Shown in pieces: positions 18,348 to 29,063 of a stretch of DNA of 64,000 nucleotides. Positions within the stretch are counted from its first letter, which is position 1. Each line of letters begins with the position of its first letter. Source of the stretch: Neobacillus sp. DY30 (GTDB lineage Bacteria > Bacillota > Bacilli > Bacillales > Cytobacillaceae). The notes below the pieces were generated by a model that saw only the letters and a list, made by a program, of their open reading frames with translations, had not been told where the DNA came from and ran no database searches. A program made the position numbers and the translations under genes. The DNA lies in contig NZ_CP126093.1 in assembly GCF_030123065.1 (NCBI RefSeq), positions 1,802,001-1,866,000 on the forward strand, in the 5' to 3' direction.

Positions 18348-19348
18348 AAATAGCGATCGACGCAATGGGCGGCGACCATGCTCCTAAAGAAATCGTAATC
18401 GGTGCAATGAAAGCTATAGAAGCATTTTCAGATATACATATAACCCTAGTCGGGGATGAAACCAAAATTAAAGAATACTTAACGAAGCAAGAACGTATTA
18501 GCATTTTACATACATCCGAGGTGATCCTTGGAACAGATGAACCAGTGAGGGCAGTCCGCCGAAAGAAAAATGCTTCGATGGTACTTGCTGCACAGCAAGT
18601 AGCCGATGGAAACGCAGACGCGTGTATATCAGCAGGAAATACAGGTGCATTAATGGCTGCTGGATTATTTGTAGTTGGCAGGATTGAAGGCATTGACCGT
18701 CCGGCGCTTACTCCTACTTTGCCAACTATTGGCGGAGAGGGTTTCCTATTATTAGATGTTGGTGCGAATGTAGACGCCAAGCCTGAGCATTTGTTGCAAT
18801 ATGCTATCATGGGGTCTATTTATAGTGAAAAGGTTAGAGGGATAGCTAAGCCGCGAGTTGGTCTTCTAAATATCGGAACGGAAGAAAAGAAAGGGACTGA
18901 CCTAACAAAACAGGCATTTGAACTTTTAAAAAATGCAAACGTAAATTTTGTAGGCAATGTAGAGGCCAGGGATTTGCTCGACGGTGCAGCAGATGTCGTT
19001 GTAACGGATGGATTCACTGGCAATATGGTGCTAAAAACAGTTGAGGGTACAGCACTATCCATGTTTAAAATGCTAAAATCGACATTAATGAGCAGCTTTA
19101 AAAGTAAACTTGCTGCAGCCGTGTTAAAGCCAGAATTCAAAGTCTTAAAAAACACATTGGACTATTCAGAGTATGGCGGTGCTGGCCTATTTGGCTTAAA
19201 GGCGCCAGTAATTAAAGCACATGGTTCTTCTAACGGACAAGCTATCTTTAGTGCAATTCGTCAAACAAGGGAAATGGTTGAAAAGGATGTAGTGGGTCTC
19301 ATCAAAAAGTCGATCGAAAACGAGAAAACATCTAAAATAGAAGTTTAA
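18344..19348 (+). CDS. plsX: Phosphate acyltransferase PlsX
   Basis: PlsX makes acyl-phosphate from acyl-ACP, the first step of phosphatidic acid synthesis in Gram-positives, for PlsY. The N terminus [16 protein letters not shown] and the later [10 protein letters not shown] and [11 protein letters not shown] motifs are diagnostic. Its 334 residues match the family. It overlaps fapR by four bases and lies 14 bases before fabD, all under the FapR operator. Confidence 0.98.
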   Translation: MKIAIDAMGGDHAPKEIVIGAMKAIEAFSDIHITLVGDETKIKEYLTKQERISILHTSEVILGTDEPVRAVRRKKNASMVLAAQQVADGNADACISAGNTGALMAAGLFVVGRIEGIDRPALTPTLPTIGGEGFLLLDVGANVDAKPEHLLQYAIMGSIYSEKVRGIAKPRVGLLNIGTEEKKGTDLTKQAFELLKNANVNFVGNVEARDLLDGAADVVVTDGFTGNMVLKTVEGTALSMFKMLKSTLMSSFKSKLAAAVLKPEFKVLKNTLDYSEYGGAGLFGLKAPVIKAHGSSNGQAIFSAIRQTREMVEKDVVGLIKKSIENEKTSKIEV

Positions 19349-19362
19349 AAAGGGGTGCGGAA

Positions 19363-20310
19363 ATGGGAAAGATTGCGTTTGTATTTCCAGGACAGGGCTC
19401 ACAAACAGTTGGAATGGGACAGCAGCTTGCTGAGCAGTATCCTGAGGTATTGCAATATTTTAAAAAAGCAGATGAAAAACTTTCAGTTGAATTAAGTAAG
19501 CTGATTTTCGAAGGACCTCAAGAAGAATTGACAAAAACAGTAAATACGCAGCCAGCTTTATTAACAACCAGTTTGGCCATTCTAGAAAGATTTCAAAAGG
19601 CGGCGATTAAGCCTGATTATGTTGCTGGACATAGTCTTGGTGAGTATACAGCTCTTGTAGCTGTTGGTGCATTAACCTTTGAAGATGGTGTCTATGTTGT
19701 GAGAAAAAGAGGGGAATTTATGGAGGGAGCTGTTCCAAATGGTGAAGGGACAATGGCAGCCATTTTAGGGCTTGACCGTGAACCTCTTTCTAAAGTAACA
19801 GCTGAAGTTAGTGACTCTGGCTTCCCAGTTTCCCTGGCAAACTTAAATTGTCCTGGTCAAATTGTTATCTCGGGTTCTAGAAAAGGCGTTGAACTTGCAA
19901 GTGCAAGAGCAAAAGAAACCGGTGCAAAAAGAGCGATTCCTTTGGAGGTCAGCGGACCATTCCATTCCTCATTAATGAAGCCCGCAGCTAGCGAATTACG
20001 TGAGGTTTTAAATGGAATTGATTTGAAAGATGCGAATATCCCTGTGATTGCTAATGTGTCTGCAAATCCAATGACTACGGCAGATGAAATAAAAGAAAAT
20101 TTAATTGAGCAGCTTTATTCCCCTGTGTTATGGGAAGATTCTGTTGTAAAGATGATAGATTTAGGTGTAGATACATTTATAGAAATTGGTCCCGGAAAAG
20201 TACTTTCAGGGTTAATTAAAAAAATTAATCGTAGTGTCAAAACATATTCGATTTCGGATGAGGAAAGCTGTCAATCTGTAATCGAGGCATTGAAGGAGGA
20301 GAATCTATGA
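19363..20310 (+). CDS. fabD: Malonyl-CoA:ACP transacylase
   Basis: FabD loads malonyl groups onto acyl carrier protein for fatty acid elongation. The nucleophile Ser91 sits in GHSLGEY, and the catalytic histidine is in GPFHSSLM. The oxyanion region FPGQGSQ (8-14) is intact. Length is 315 residues. It overlaps the fabG start by four bases (ATGA). Confidence 0.98.
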   Translation: MGKIAFVFPGQGSQTVGMGQQLAEQYPEVLQYFKKADEKLSVELSKLIFEGPQEELTKTVNTQPALLTTSLAILERFQKAAIKPDYVAGHSLGEYTALVAVGALTFEDGVYVVRKRGEFMEGAVPNGEGTMAAILGLDREPLSKVTAEVSDSGFPVSLANLNCPGQIVISGSRKGVELASARAKETGAKRAIPLEVSGPFHSSLMKPAASELREVLNGIDLKDANIPVIANVSANPMTTADEIKENLIEQLYSPVLWEDSVVKMIDLGVDTFIEIGPGKVLSGLIKKINRSVKTYSISDEESCQSVIEALKEENL

Positions 20311-21050
20311 CATTAGTGGGGAAAGTTGCCTTAGTCACAGGTGCGTCAAGAGGGATTGGGAGAGAAATTGCTCTCGAATTAGCAAGGCAGGGAGCTAATG
20401 TCGCAGTCAATTATGCTGGCAGTGAAGGCAAAGCGAATGAAGTAGTAGATGAGATAAAAGCTCTAGGGAAAGAAGCATTTGCTATTAAATGTGACGTATC
20501 CAATACTGAAGAAGTAGCAGCAATGGTTAAAGAGACTGTAGAACGTTTTGGTAAATTGGATATACTTGTCAATAATGCAGGTATTACAAAAGACAATTTA
20601 TTAATGAGAATGAAAGAAGAAGAATGGGATGATGTTATTAACATCAATCTAAAGGGAGTTTTTCTCTGTACAAAAGCGGTAACCCGCCAAATGATGAAGC
20701 AGCGTGTTGGCAGAATTATCAATATTACTTCTGTTGTGGGAGTAAGTGGAAATCCAGGGCAGGCAAACTATGTTGCAGCTAAATCAGGTGTTATTGGTTT
20801 AACAAAAACGACAGCGAAAGAGCTTGCTTCTCGTAATATTACAGTAAATGCAATTGCTCCAGGATTCATTACAACCGATATGACAGATAAATTATCGGAT
20901 GAAGTAAAAGACGAGATGTTAAAACAGATTCCACTGGCACGACTAGGAGAGCCTAAGGACATTGCTAAAATGACAGCATTCTTGGCTTCCGATGACGCTT
21001 CGTACATTACAGGACAAACCCTTCACATTAATGGCGGTATGGTCATGTAA
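20307..21050 (+). CDS. fabG: 3-oxoacyl-ACP reductase
   Basis: FabG reduces beta-ketoacyl-ACP with NADPH. The short-chain dehydrogenase motifs are TGASRGIG (11-18), NNAG (89-92) and the catalytic set Ser142, Tyr155 and Lys159 (in YVAAKS). Length is 247 residues. It is the last gene of the fapR operon before the separate acpP, and its start overlaps the fabD stop. Confidence 0.97.
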   Translation: MTLVGKVALVTGASRGIGREIALELARQGANVAVNYAGSEGKANEVVDEIKALGKEAFAIKCDVSNTEEVAAMVKETVERFGKLDILVNNAGITKDNLLMRMKEEEWDDVININLKGVFLCTKAVTRQMMKQRVGRIINITSVVGVSGNPGQANYVAAKSGVIGLTKTTAKELASRNITVNAIAPGFITTDMTDKLSDEVKDEMLKQIPLARLGEPKDIAKMTAFLASDDASYITGQTLHINGGMVM

Positions 21051-21119
21051 TTTTTTATCAAAGTATGTGTATTATTTTTTTGATATACTTTATAATAGCT
21101 TGAGGGGAGGTGAACTAGA

Positions 21120-21353
21120 ATGGCAGAGGTATTAGAGCGTGTAACAAAAATCATCGTTGACCGTTTAGGCGTAGATGAGTCACAAGTTAAACTTGAAGCT
21201 TCATTCAAAGATGATCTTGGTGCTGATTCCCTTGACGTAGTTGAACTAGTTATGGAATTAGAAGATGAATTTGATATGGAAATTTCTGACGATGATGCTG
21301 AGAAAATCGGCACAGTTGGTGATGCTGTGAATTACATAAATAGCAAGCAATAA
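21120..21353 (+). CDS. acpP: Acyl carrier protein
   Basis: This 77-residue acidic protein carries growing acyl chains on a 4'-phosphopantetheine attached to Ser37 in the motif [10 protein letters not shown]. The ribosome site GGGGAGGTGA lies just upstream. A TATAAT at 21091-21096 in the 69-base gap after fabG may serve as a -10 with a poor -35, so acpP may have an extra promoter. A terminator follows 20 bases after the stop. Confidence 0.98.
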   Translation: MAEVLERVTKIIVDRLGVDESQVKLEASFKDDLGADSLDVVELVMELEDEFDMEISDDDAEKIGTVGDAVNYINSKQ

Positions 21354-21373
21354 TTCGTTGGATTTTCTTCAAA

Positions 21374-21400
21374 AGCTCCGTTTTCAAACGGAGCTTCTTT
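21374..21400 (+). terminator. Intrinsic terminator after acpP
   Basis: AGCTCCGTTT pairs perfectly with AAACGGAGCT across a two-base loop, then TCTTTCT follows. It separates acpP from rnc; the remaining gap to rnc (to 21517) is AT-rich with no clear feature. Confidence 0.85.
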
Positions 21401-21517
21401 CTGTATTATAGAACTTGGCAATTTGAAAAAATACTGCCAGGTTTCTTTGCGTTTTGATTTAATTTTACTTAAACTATTGATAGGTATGTGTAAAAAATAT
21501 GCAAGGTGGAGACTTTA

Positions 21518-22258
21518 ATGCGCAGAAAAGGTAAAGAAAAAGAAATGAACAATCGCGCAAAGGAAAATCAATTTAAGGATTTTCAGGACAAGATCGGTAT
21601 TCATTTTGAAAATGAAAAACTATTAAAACAAGCTTTTACTCATTCATCCTATGTGAATGAGCATCGCAGAAAGCCTTATGAAGATAATGAAAGGCTAGAA
21701 TTTTTAGGGGATGCAGTACTAGAGCTAACTGTTTCAAAATTTCTGTTCCTAAAATATCCAATGATGAGTGAGGGAGAACTGACAAAGCTCCGCGCTGCTA
21801 TCGTGTGTGAGCCTTCACTTGTAACCTTGGCTAACGAACTTAGTTTTGGCAAGTTGATTTTGTTGGGTAAGGGTGAAGAAATGACAGGGGGCAGGGAGCG
21901 CCCGGCTCTGTTAGCGGATGTATTTGAAGCATTTATTGGTGCACTTTACTTGGATAAAGGACTTGAGGTAGTAAACGAATTTCTAGCTAAAGTGGTTTTC
22001 CCTAAAATTAATGAGGGTGCTTTTTCTCATGTGATGGATTTCAAGAGCCAGCTTCAAGAACTAATTCAAAGAGATGGGACCGGATTAATTGAATATAAGG
22101 TATTAATTGAAAAGGGTCCTGCCCATAGCAAAGAATTTGTTTCTAGAGTCTCTTTAAATGGTGAAGAATTAGGTATCGGTACTGGTAAATCGAAAAAAGA
22201 AGCTGAACAGCATGCCGCCCAAATGGCATTGGAGGTCTTAAAGGCTAAAACATCATAG
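21518..22258 (+). CDS. rnc: Ribonuclease III
   Basis: RNase III cuts double-stranded RNA, matures rRNA and degrades sense-antisense duplexes. The catalytic signature [14 protein letters not shown] and the second acidic motif [14 protein letters not shown] are present, followed by a double-stranded RNA-binding domain (about 170-240, ending [15 protein letters not shown]). The start is ATG 21518, set by AAGGTGGA with a 7-base spacer; an in-frame GTG at 21506 lies inside that ribosome site. Length is 246 residues. smc follows after 48 bases, the conserved order. Confidence 0.97.
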   Translation: MRRKGKEKEMNNRAKENQFKDFQDKIGIHFENEKLLKQAFTHSSYVNEHRRKPYEDNERLEFLGDAVLELTVSKFLFLKYPMMSEGELTKLRAAIVCEPSLVTLANELSFGKLILLGKGEEMTGGRERPALLADVFEAFIGALYLDKGLEVVNEFLAKVVFPKINEGAFSHVMDFKSQLQELIQRDGTGLIEYKVLIEKGPAHSKEFVSRVSLNGEELGIGTGKSKKEAEQHAAQMALEVLKAKTS

Positions 22259-22306
22259 GTAAACAACAGGAAAAGATTCCGGCCAAGCTCTAGGGAGGAA
22301 AAGGAT

Positions 22307-25300
22307 ATGTTTTTAAAACGGTTGGACATCATTGGCTTTAAATCTTTTGCAGATCGTATCGGGGTGGATTTTGTTCAAGGAGTCACTGCAGTAGTTGGTC
22401 CAAACGGAAGTGGAAAAAGTAATATAACAGATGCTATCCGCTGGGTTTTAGGTGAGCAGTCTGCAAAATCACTTAGAGGCTCTAAAATGGAAGATATCAT
22501 TTTTGCGGGAAGCGATTCAAGAAAGCCGTTGAATTTTGCGGAAGTGACCTTAACGCTGGATAATCAGGATGAAGGATTAGCCATTGATTACAATGAAGTA
22601 AGCGTAACAAGAAGGGTCACCCGTGCAGGAGATAGTGAATATTTAATTAATAAGCAACCCTGCAGACTTAAAGATATTATTGATTTGTTTATGGATTCTG
22701 GTCTTGGCCGAGAGGCTTTCTCCATTATCAGCCAAGGGAAAGTGGAAGAAATACTGAATAGTAAGGCAGAAGACCGAAGAACCATTTTTGAAGAAGCTGC
22801 TGGCGTTTTAAAATATAAAAATCGTAAGAAAAAAGCAGAAGTTAAATTAATAGAAACACAAGATAATTTAAATCGAGTCCATGATATTCTCCATGAACTC
22901 GAGGGACAAGTTGAACCGTTAAAGATTCAGGCCTCCATAGCGAAAGATTATTTAGAGAAAAAGGAAGAACTTGAAAAAATTGAAGTATCCTTAACGGTTT
23001 ACGATATTGAAGATTTACACCAAAAGTGGACTCAGTTATCCAGTCAGCTTGCTGAACATCAGCAGGAAGAAATTAAGCTTTCTGCCCAGCTGCAGGTAAA
23101 AGAAGCAAAGATAGAAGAAACTAGGGACCATATTGCGGCACTTGATGAATCGATTACTGATTTGCAAAATGTCCTCCTCCATGCAACTGAGGAATTAGAA
23201 AAATTAGAAGGCAGGAAAGAGGTACTTAAAGAACGCAAGAAAAATGCCTCTCAAAATAGAGCACAGCTCGAGAAGGGTATTGCGGAGCTGACGGATAAAA
23301 TTGCACAATTAAATCGTAACAAAGATACTCAATCAGCTTTAGTGCATAGCCTGAATGAACAGGTAAATAACCTCCAAACTCAGTTAAAAGACAAACAGAG
23401 TAAACTGGCGTTGTTTACTGAAAATATTGAAGAAAAAATTGAATCCTTAAAAAGTGAATATATTGAACTTTTAAATGATCAGGCTGGTGCGAAAAACGAG
23501 CTGAAGTTTATCGACCAGCAGCTTGAACAGCATGAAACAAAGAGCTCACGACTTGACTCTGAAAATGTTAAATTCCTTGATGAAAGACAACAAGCCCAAA
23601 AAAGGATGTCACAAGTTCAAACAGCACTGGAAGAGGTGCAATCGAAACTTTCGAATCAGGTTACAAGTTTCAGGGAGAAGCAGCGTAAGCTTGAGAATGT
23701 GCAAAATAACTATCAAAAGCAAGAAAAAACGTTATACCAAGCATATCAAATTCTTCAACAGGCAAAATCAAGAAAAGAAATGCTCGAGGAAATGGAAGAA
23801 GACTTTTCTGGATTTTTTCAAGGTGTTAAAGAAGTATTAAAAGCAAGGGGAAAAAAACTGCATGGTATTGAAGGAGCAGTCGCCGAGCTTGTAACGGTGC
23901 CAAAGGATTACGAAATAGCAATTGAAACGGCATTAGGCGGTGCTTTGCAGCACATAGTGGTGGATACTGAACAAAATGCTCGTATGGCAATTCAATTCTT
24001 GAAACAAAATTCATACGGACGAGCTACCTTTTTACCGTTAAGCGTTATTAAAGGCAGATTATTGTCGTCCTCACAACTTTCATCGATTCAAAATCATCCT
24101 TCATTGGTAGGTAGTGCAGTAGATCTAGTAAGTTTTGATCCTAAATACTCTGAGGTGATAAGTAACCTGCTTGGTAATGTGATCATAACAAAGGATTTAA
24201 AGGGTGCGAACGAACTGGCAAAAGTTCTCCAATATCGCTGTCGAATGGTTACTTTAGATGGAGATATTGTGAACCCAGGGGGTTCGATGACTGGAGGAGC
24301 ACAAAAGCAAAAGACTAGTTCTTTATTAACAAGAAAAGGCGAGCTAGAAGAGCTGAAAGAAAAGCTTCTCATCATGAGTGAAAAAACTACAAGTTTAGAA
24401 GGTCATGTAAAGTCATTAAAAGAGGATCTCAAAACACATGAATTAGAGCTAGCGACAATGCGGACGTTTGGTGAAGAATTAAGGCACCAGGAGCAAACAT
24501 TAAAAGGTGATCTTCGTGAAGCTGAATTTGAAGTAAAGAATATTAATGACAGGTTGAGTATTTATGACCTGGAAAAAGGTCAGCTGCTTGAGGAACAGGA
24601 AGCTTTAACGATACGGGCAGCTCAACTGAAGGAAACGATTGCTGGCTTTAAAGAAAAGATTGCTTTCCTTGATATTCAAATCACTAAGCTTACAGAACAA
24701 AAGAGCAATGACATTTCATCAAAAGAAACGCTGGGGAAGGAAATAACGGATCTAAAAGTAGAATTTGCTGCCAAGAATCAGCAATTTGTAAACGCAAAAG
24801 AACGTTTAGCGATGAATATTGAAGAATTAAACGAAAGTCAAGAGCGGTGTACGCTTTACAAAGAGGATCTTATGCTGCTGGCGTCAGAAATGGAGGGAAG
24901 CACCTCCGGTGAAGAACAGTTAGAGGCTGCTGCAAAACGTAAGCAGCAGGACAAGGAAGAAACCATTTCACTTATTTCTTCAAGAAGGCAGGAACGGCTC
25001 CAAATGCATGCGGCACTTGAAGATGCCGAGATCGAAGCGAAAGAAATCAAAAGACTTCATAAAGGTATGGTTGAAGTTTTAAAAGATGAAGAAGTAAAAA
25101 TTAACCGTTTAGATGTGGAACTTGAAACAAAACTTGCGCATCTAAGAGAGGAATATTTACTATCTTTTGAGGGAGCGAAAGAGCAGTATCCGCTAGTTTT
25201 GCCGGTTGAGGAAGCTAGGAAAAAAGTCAAACTGATTAAACTAGCGATCGATGAACTTGGCAGTGTTAATATTGGAGCCATTGACGAATACGAGCGAGTT

Positions 25301-25873
25301 TCGGAGCGTTATGAGTTTTTAAATGAGCAAAAGAACGACCTTCAAGAGGCAAAGGATACACTTTACCAGGTTATTGACGAAATGGATATTGAAATGAAAA
25401 AACGTTTTGAACAGACGTTTTATGGAATTCGTGAGCAATTTGAGCCTGTGTTCCGAGCGTTGTTTGGCGGCGGAAGGGCAGATTTAAGACTTACACATCC
25501 AGAGGATTTATTAAATACAGGTGTAGAAATCGTCGCACAGCCTCCGGGGAAGAAGCTGCAAAACCTTGGGTTATTATCAGGGGGAGAAAGAGCATTAACA
25601 GCGATTGCACTGCTATTTTCAATTTTAAAAATTAGGCCGGTACCGTTTTGTATTTTGGATGAGGTAGAAGCAGCATTAGATGAGGCAAACGTTTTTCGCT
25701 TTAGTCAATATTTAAAGAGATTTAGCTCTGAAACACAGTTTATTGTTATCACCCACAGAAAAGGGACCATGGAAGAAGCGGATGTATTATACGGTGTAAC
25801 CATGCAGGAATCAGGTGTCTCAAAGCTCGTTTCTGTCCGGCTCGAGGATACGAAAGAGCTAGTTGAAACTTAA
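22307..25873 (+). CDS. smc: Chromosome segregation SMC ATPase
   Basis: SMC forms the condensin ring with ScpA and ScpB to organise and separate chromosomes. The head halves hold Walker A GPNGSGKSN (31-39), the signature LSGGERAL (near 1090) and Walker B FCILDEVEAALDEAN. Between them two long coiled coils (about 170-500 and 680-1010, rich in Glu, Lys and Gln) flank the hinge at about 510-650, which has a GGxxGGxQKQK-like segment. Its 1188 residues equal the family length. It lies between rnc and ftsY as in other Bacillus. Confidence 0.98.
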   Translation: MFLKRLDIIGFKSFADRIGVDFVQGVTAVVGPNGSGKSNITDAIRWVLGEQSAKSLRGSKMEDIIFAGSDSRKPLNFAEVTLTLDNQDEGLAIDYNEVSVTRRVTRAGDSEYLINKQPCRLKDIIDLFMDSGLGREAFSIISQGKVEEILNSKAEDRRTIFEEAAGVLKYKNRKKKAEVKLIETQDNLNRVHDILHELEGQVEPLKIQASIAKDYLEKKEELEKIEVSLTVYDIEDLHQKWTQLSSQLAEHQQEEIKLSAQLQVKEAKIEETRDHIAALDESITDLQNVLLHATEELEKLEGRKEVLKERKKNASQNRAQLEKGIAELTDKIAQLNRNKDTQSALVHSLNEQVNNLQTQLKDKQSKLALFTENIEEKIESLKSEYIELLNDQAGAKNELKFIDQQLEQHETKSSRLDSENVKFLDERQQAQKRMSQVQTALEEVQSKLSNQVTSFREKQRKLENVQNNYQKQEKTLYQAYQILQQAKSRKEMLEEMEEDFSGFFQGVKEVLKARGKKLHGIEGAVAELVTVPKDYEIAIETALGGALQHIVVDTEQNARMAIQFLKQNSYGRATFLPLSVIKGRLLSSSQLSSIQNHPSLVGSAVDLVSFDPKYSEVISNLLGNVIITKDLKGANELAKVLQYRCRMVTLDGDIVNPGGSMTGGAQKQKTSSLLTRKGELEELKEKLLIMSEKTTSLEGHVKSLKEDLKTHELELATMRTFGEELRHQEQTLKGDLREAEFEVKNINDRLSIYDLEKGQLLEEQEALTIRAAQLKETIAGFKEKIAFLDIQITKLTEQKSNDISSKETLGKEITDLKVEFAAKNQQFVNAKERLAMNIEELNESQERCTLYKEDLMLLASEMEGSTSGEEQLEAAAKRKQQDKEETISLISSRRQERLQMHAALEDAEIEAKEIKRLHKGMVEVLKDEEVKINRLDVELETKLAHLREEYLLSFEGAKEQYPLVLPVEEARKKVKLIKLAIDELGSVNIGAIDEYERVSERYEFLNEQKNDLQEAKDTLYQVIDEMDIEMKKRFEQTFYGIREQFEPVFRALFGGGRADLRLTHPEDLLNTGVEIVAQPPGKKLQNLGLLSGGERALTAIALLFSILKIRPVPFCILDEVEAALDEANVFRFSQYLKRFSSETQFIVITHRKGTMEEADVLYGVTMQESGVSKLVSVRLEDTKELVET

Positions 25874-25893
25874 ATCATAGGAAGTGAAACAGA

Positions 25894-26883
25894 ATGAGTT
25901 TTTTTAAAAAATTAAAAGAGAAAATTACGAAACAAACGGAGGCAGTGACGGAAAAATTCAAAGACGGCCTCACGAAAACTAGAAATAATTTCTCCGGTAA
26001 GGTAAATGACCTTGTAGCTAGATACCGTAAAGTAGACGAAGATTTCTTCGAGGAATTAGAGGAAATCTTAATACAGGCAGATGTAGGCTTTGATACGGTT
26101 ATGAAGCTCATCGAAGAGTTAAAGTTGGAAGTAAAACGCCGAAATATCCAGGATCCACAGGAAGTTCAAAGTGTTATCTCCGAAAAATTAGTCGATATTT
26201 ATAATGCGGGAGAGGAACAATCTTCACAATTGAATATCCAAGAAGATGGACTTACGGTTATTTTATTTGTGGGTGTTAACGGTGTGGGAAAAACAACCAC
26301 CATCGGCAAACTTGGCCATAAGTTTAAAAGTGAAGGGAAATCTGTTTTACTAGCAGCAGGTGACACTTTCCGTGCCGGTGCAATTGAGCAGTTAGAAGTT
26401 TGGGGAGAAAGAGTTGGCGTAGATGTTATTAAACAGGCAGAAGGCTCTGACCCAGCTGCTGTTATGTACGATGCGATTAAAGCAGCTAAATCACGGAAAG
26501 TAGACATTTTGATTTGTGACACTGCCGGACGCTTACAAAATAAAGTTAACTTAATGAAAGAGCTTGAAAAGGTAAAACGGGTAATTGAGCGGGAGGTACC
26601 TGGTGCACCGCATGAAGTTCTGCTTGTGCTAGATGCAACAACTGGTCAAAATGCACTAATCCAAGCAAAGACTTTTAAAGAAGTAACGAATGTGAGCGGG
26701 ATTGTTCTTTCTAAATTAGATGGTACGGCAAAAGGCGGTATTGTATTGGCTATTCGGAATGAATTGAAAATTCCTGTAAAATACGTCGGTCTTGGTGAAA
26801 AAATGGATGATCTGCAGGAATTTAACGCAGAGCAATATGTTTATGGTCTATTCGCCGACCAAGTGGATCAGGCTGAAAGTTGA
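25894..26883 (+). CDS. ftsY: Signal recognition particle receptor FtsY
   Basis: FtsY docks SRP-ribosome complexes at the membrane. A short charged N-terminal helix (MSFFKKLKEKITKQ) that can bind membrane replaces the long acidic domain of E. coli. The NG GTPase domain has GVNGVGKTTT (about 126-135), DTFRAGA, DTAGR and SKLDGTAKGG. Length is 329 residues, equal to B. subtilis. It is 20 bases after smc. A separate promoter for ylxM-ffh follows. Confidence 0.97.
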   Translation: MSFFKKLKEKITKQTEAVTEKFKDGLTKTRNNFSGKVNDLVARYRKVDEDFFEELEEILIQADVGFDTVMKLIEELKLEVKRRNIQDPQEVQSVISEKLVDIYNAGEEQSSQLNIQEDGLTVILFVGVNGVGKTTTIGKLGHKFKSEGKSVLLAAGDTFRAGAIEQLEVWGERVGVDVIKQAEGSDPAAVMYDAIKAAKSRKVDILICDTAGRLQNKVNLMKELEKVKRVIEREVPGAPHEVLLVLDATTGQNALIQAKTFKEVTNVSGIVLSKLDGTAKGGIVLAIRNELKIPVKYVGLGEKMDDLQEFNAEQYVYGLFADQVDQAES

Positions 26884-26898
26884 TGTAAAGATATTTTC

Positions 26899-26927
26899 TT
26901 GACAGACTTGGAATGACTGTGTAAACT
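26899..26927 (+). promoter_or_regulatory. Sigma-A type promoter of ylxM-ffh
   Basis: A consensus TTGACA (26899-26904) is spaced 17 bases from TAAACT (26922-26927) in the 86-base gap after ftsY. The leader before ylxM would be about 35 bases. Confidence 0.75.
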
Positions 26928-26969
26928 ACATTTGTAAAGGCTTTTCACTTAACAAAGGGAGGTATAAGC

Positions 26970-27302
26970 ATGCTTGAAAAAACAACGCGAATGAATTATC
27001 TTTATGATTTCTATTATTCGTTGTTAACACCAAAGCAGCAAAGCTATATGTCTCTCTATTATTTAGATGATTACTCACTTGGAGAAATCGCTGAAGAGTA
27101 CGATGTTAGCCGTCAGGCTGTATATGATAATATAAAACGTACGGAAGCTATGCTTGAGGAGTATGAAGAAAAGCTATTACTATTTCAGAAATTTCAACAG
27201 CGCTGCAAACTATTAAAGCATGTAAAAGAAATGCTAAATGAAGAACACCCATCAAAGCAGGCAATGCTGGTAGTGGTTGCCGAGCTTGAGAAATTAGATT
27301 AG
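26970..27302 (+). CDS. ylxM: YlxM/p13 family SRP-associated helix-turn-helix protein
   Basis: The 110-residue product has a sigma-factor region 4-like helix-turn-helix ([20 protein letters not shown], then [19 protein letters not shown]) and a coiled tail. Family members from Streptococcus bind SRP and stimulate its GTPase. It is always next to ffh, here 12 bases upstream, and shares its promoter. Whether it also binds DNA is unknown. Confidence 0.92.
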   Translation: MLEKTTRMNYLYDFYYSLLTPKQQSYMSLYYLDDYSLGEIAEEYDVSRQAVYDNIKRTEAMLEEYEEKLLLFQKFQQRCKLLKHVKEMLNEEHPSKQAMLVVVAELEKLD

Positions 27303-27314
27303 GAGGCGGCATAA

Positions 27315-28667
27315 ATGGCATTTGAAGGATTAGCCGACCGACTGCAGAATACGATTCAAAAAATCCGTGGAAAAGGCAAGGTAACGGAAGCGGATGTAAA
27401 AGAAATGATGCGTGAAGTCCGTCTCGCACTGCTCGAGGCCGACGTTAATTTTAAGGTAGTTAAAGATTTTGTTAAAAAGGTCAGCGAACGTGCAGTAGGA
27501 CAAGAAGTACTAAAAAGCTTAACCCCAGGACAGCAGATTATTAAAATTGTTAATGAAGAATTAACAGAATTAATGGGCGGGGAGCAAAGTAAGATTGCGG
27601 CTTCTAATCGTCCTCCTACAGTGATTATGATGGTTGGATTACAGGGTGCTGGTAAAACCACTACAACAGGTAAACTTGCCAACCTGCTTCGTAAGAAGTA
27701 TAACCGTAAGCCAATGCTTGTAGCAGCTGATATTTATCGACCTGCTGCCATTAAGCAGCTTCAAACCCTTGGGAAGCAATTAGATATGCCGGTATTCTCT
27801 CTTGGTGATCAAGTAAGCCCAGTAGAAATTGCCAAGCAAGCCATTGCCCAGGCGAAAGAAGAACATCATGATTATGTTCTTATTGATACTGCTGGTCGTT
27901 TACATGTTGATGAAAACCTAATGGGTGAGTTGAAGGACATTAAAGAACTTGCCAAACCAGATGAAATCTTTCTCGTCGTTGATGCAATGACAGGTCAAGA
28001 TGCCGTTAACGTAGCACAAAGCTTTAACGAACAGCTCGGGTTGACTGGCGTTGTTTTAACAAAGCTTGACGGTGACACGCGAGGCGGTGCTGCGTTGTCC
28101 ATCCGTGCCGTAACACAAACACCGATTAAGTTTGTCGGTCTAGGGGAAAAAATGGATGCGATTGAACCGTTTCATCCTGAACGGATGGCTTCTAGGATTC
28201 TCGGTATGGGTGATGTGCTCACACTTATTGAAAAGGCGCAGGCTAATGTTGATGAGGCAAAGGCAAAAGAGCTTGAGCAGAAAATGCGGACAGCATCTTT
28301 TACGCTCGATGACTTTTTAGAGCAGCTTGGACAAGTCCGCAATTTAGGGCCACTTGATGAGCTTTTGAAGATGATGCCTGGTGCAAACAAAATTAAAGGT
28401 TTGAATAATATTCAAATTGAAGAGAAACAAATTGCACATGTTGAAGCCATTATTCGGTCCATGACCACAGAAGAAAAGACTCATCCTGAGATTTTGAATT
28501 CAAATCGTAAAAGAAGGATTGCTAAAGGAAGCGGCAGAACCGTTCCTGAAGTTAACCGTTTATTAAAGCAGTTTGAAGATATGAAAAAGATGATGAAGCA
28601 AATGTCAGGAATGCAGCAAAAAGGCAAGAAAAAAGGCGGATTTAAATTTCCGTTTAAACCTTTTTAA
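27315..28667 (+). CDS. ffh: Signal recognition particle protein Ffh
   Basis: Ffh binds signal sequences and 4.5S/scRNA and delivers ribosomes to FtsY. The N domain is followed by the GTPase with GLQGAGKTTT (about 108-117), DTAGRLHVDE and TKLDGDTRGG. The C-terminal M domain (about 300-450) is rich in methionine, with the RNA-binding helix around SGRTVPEVNRLL. Length is 450 residues. It follows ylxM closely and is followed by a separate rpsP promoter. Confidence 0.98.
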   Translation: MAFEGLADRLQNTIQKIRGKGKVTEADVKEMMREVRLALLEADVNFKVVKDFVKKVSERAVGQEVLKSLTPGQQIIKIVNEELTELMGGEQSKIAASNRPPTVIMMVGLQGAGKTTTTGKLANLLRKKYNRKPMLVAADIYRPAAIKQLQTLGKQLDMPVFSLGDQVSPVEIAKQAIAQAKEEHHDYVLIDTAGRLHVDENLMGELKDIKELAKPDEIFLVVDAMTGQDAVNVAQSFNEQLGLTGVVLTKLDGDTRGGAALSIRAVTQTPIKFVGLGEKMDAIEPFHPERMASRILGMGDVLTLIEKAQANVDEAKAKELEQKMRTASFTLDDFLEQLGQVRNLGPLDELLKMMPGANKIKGLNNIQIEEKQIAHVEAIIRSMTTEEKTHPEILNSNRKRRIAKGSGRTVPEVNRLLKQFEDMKKMMKQMSGMQQKGKKKGGFKFPFKPF

Positions 28668-28717
28668 CATGTTTTAACTTGTATGAAATTGGCAATAATG
28701 GTGTAAAGAAAAAACAC

Positions 28718-28746
28718 TTTACAAATGAATTAATAATTGATAATAT
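28718..28746 (+). promoter_or_regulatory. Sigma-A type promoter of the rpsP operon
   Basis: TTTACA (28718-28723) is spaced 17 bases from TAATAT (28741-28746), 40 bases before the rpsP ATG. A TATACT overlaps the -10 three bases downstream. Confidence 0.65.
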
Positions 28747-28785
28747 ACTATCTTGTGTGAAACTATTCGGAGGTGCTTATTTAAA

Positions 28786-29058
28786 ATGGCAGTAAAAATT
28801 CGTTTAAAGCGTATGGGAGCTAAAAAGACTCCTTTCTATCGTATCGTAGCAGCAGATTCTCGTTCTCCTCGTGACGGACGTTACATTGAAGTGATTGGAA
28901 CTTACAATCCAGTAGCTCAGCCAGCTGCAATTCAAATCAACGAAGAATTAGCTCTTAAGTGGTTACAAGATGGTGCGAAACCATCTGATACAGTTCGTAA
29001 CCTTTTCTCAAGCCAAGGCATCATGGAAAAATTCCATAATGCTAAGTTAAGCAAGTAA
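28786..29058 (+). CDS. rpsP: 30S ribosomal protein S16
   Basis: The product begins [20 protein letters not shown] and has 90 residues, the standard S16 length. S16 helps early 30S assembly. The ATG at 28786 is preceded by CGGAGGTG; an 11-residue upstream extension is not supported. It heads rpsP-khpA-ylqD-rimM-trmD, a conserved Firmicute unit that couples a ribosomal protein to ribosome- and tRNA-maturation factors. Confidence 0.98.
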   Translation: MAVKIRLKRMGAKKTPFYRIVAADSRSPRDGRYIEVIGTYNPVAQPAAIQINEELALKWLQDGAKPSDTVRNLFSSQGIMEKFHNAKLSK

Positions 29059-29063
29059 TTGCT

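Noticed and set aside
22588..25281. Several antisense open frames inside smc
   Set aside because: Shadow frames rich in Ser and Leu produced by the Lys/Glu codons of the coiled coil; no start signals.
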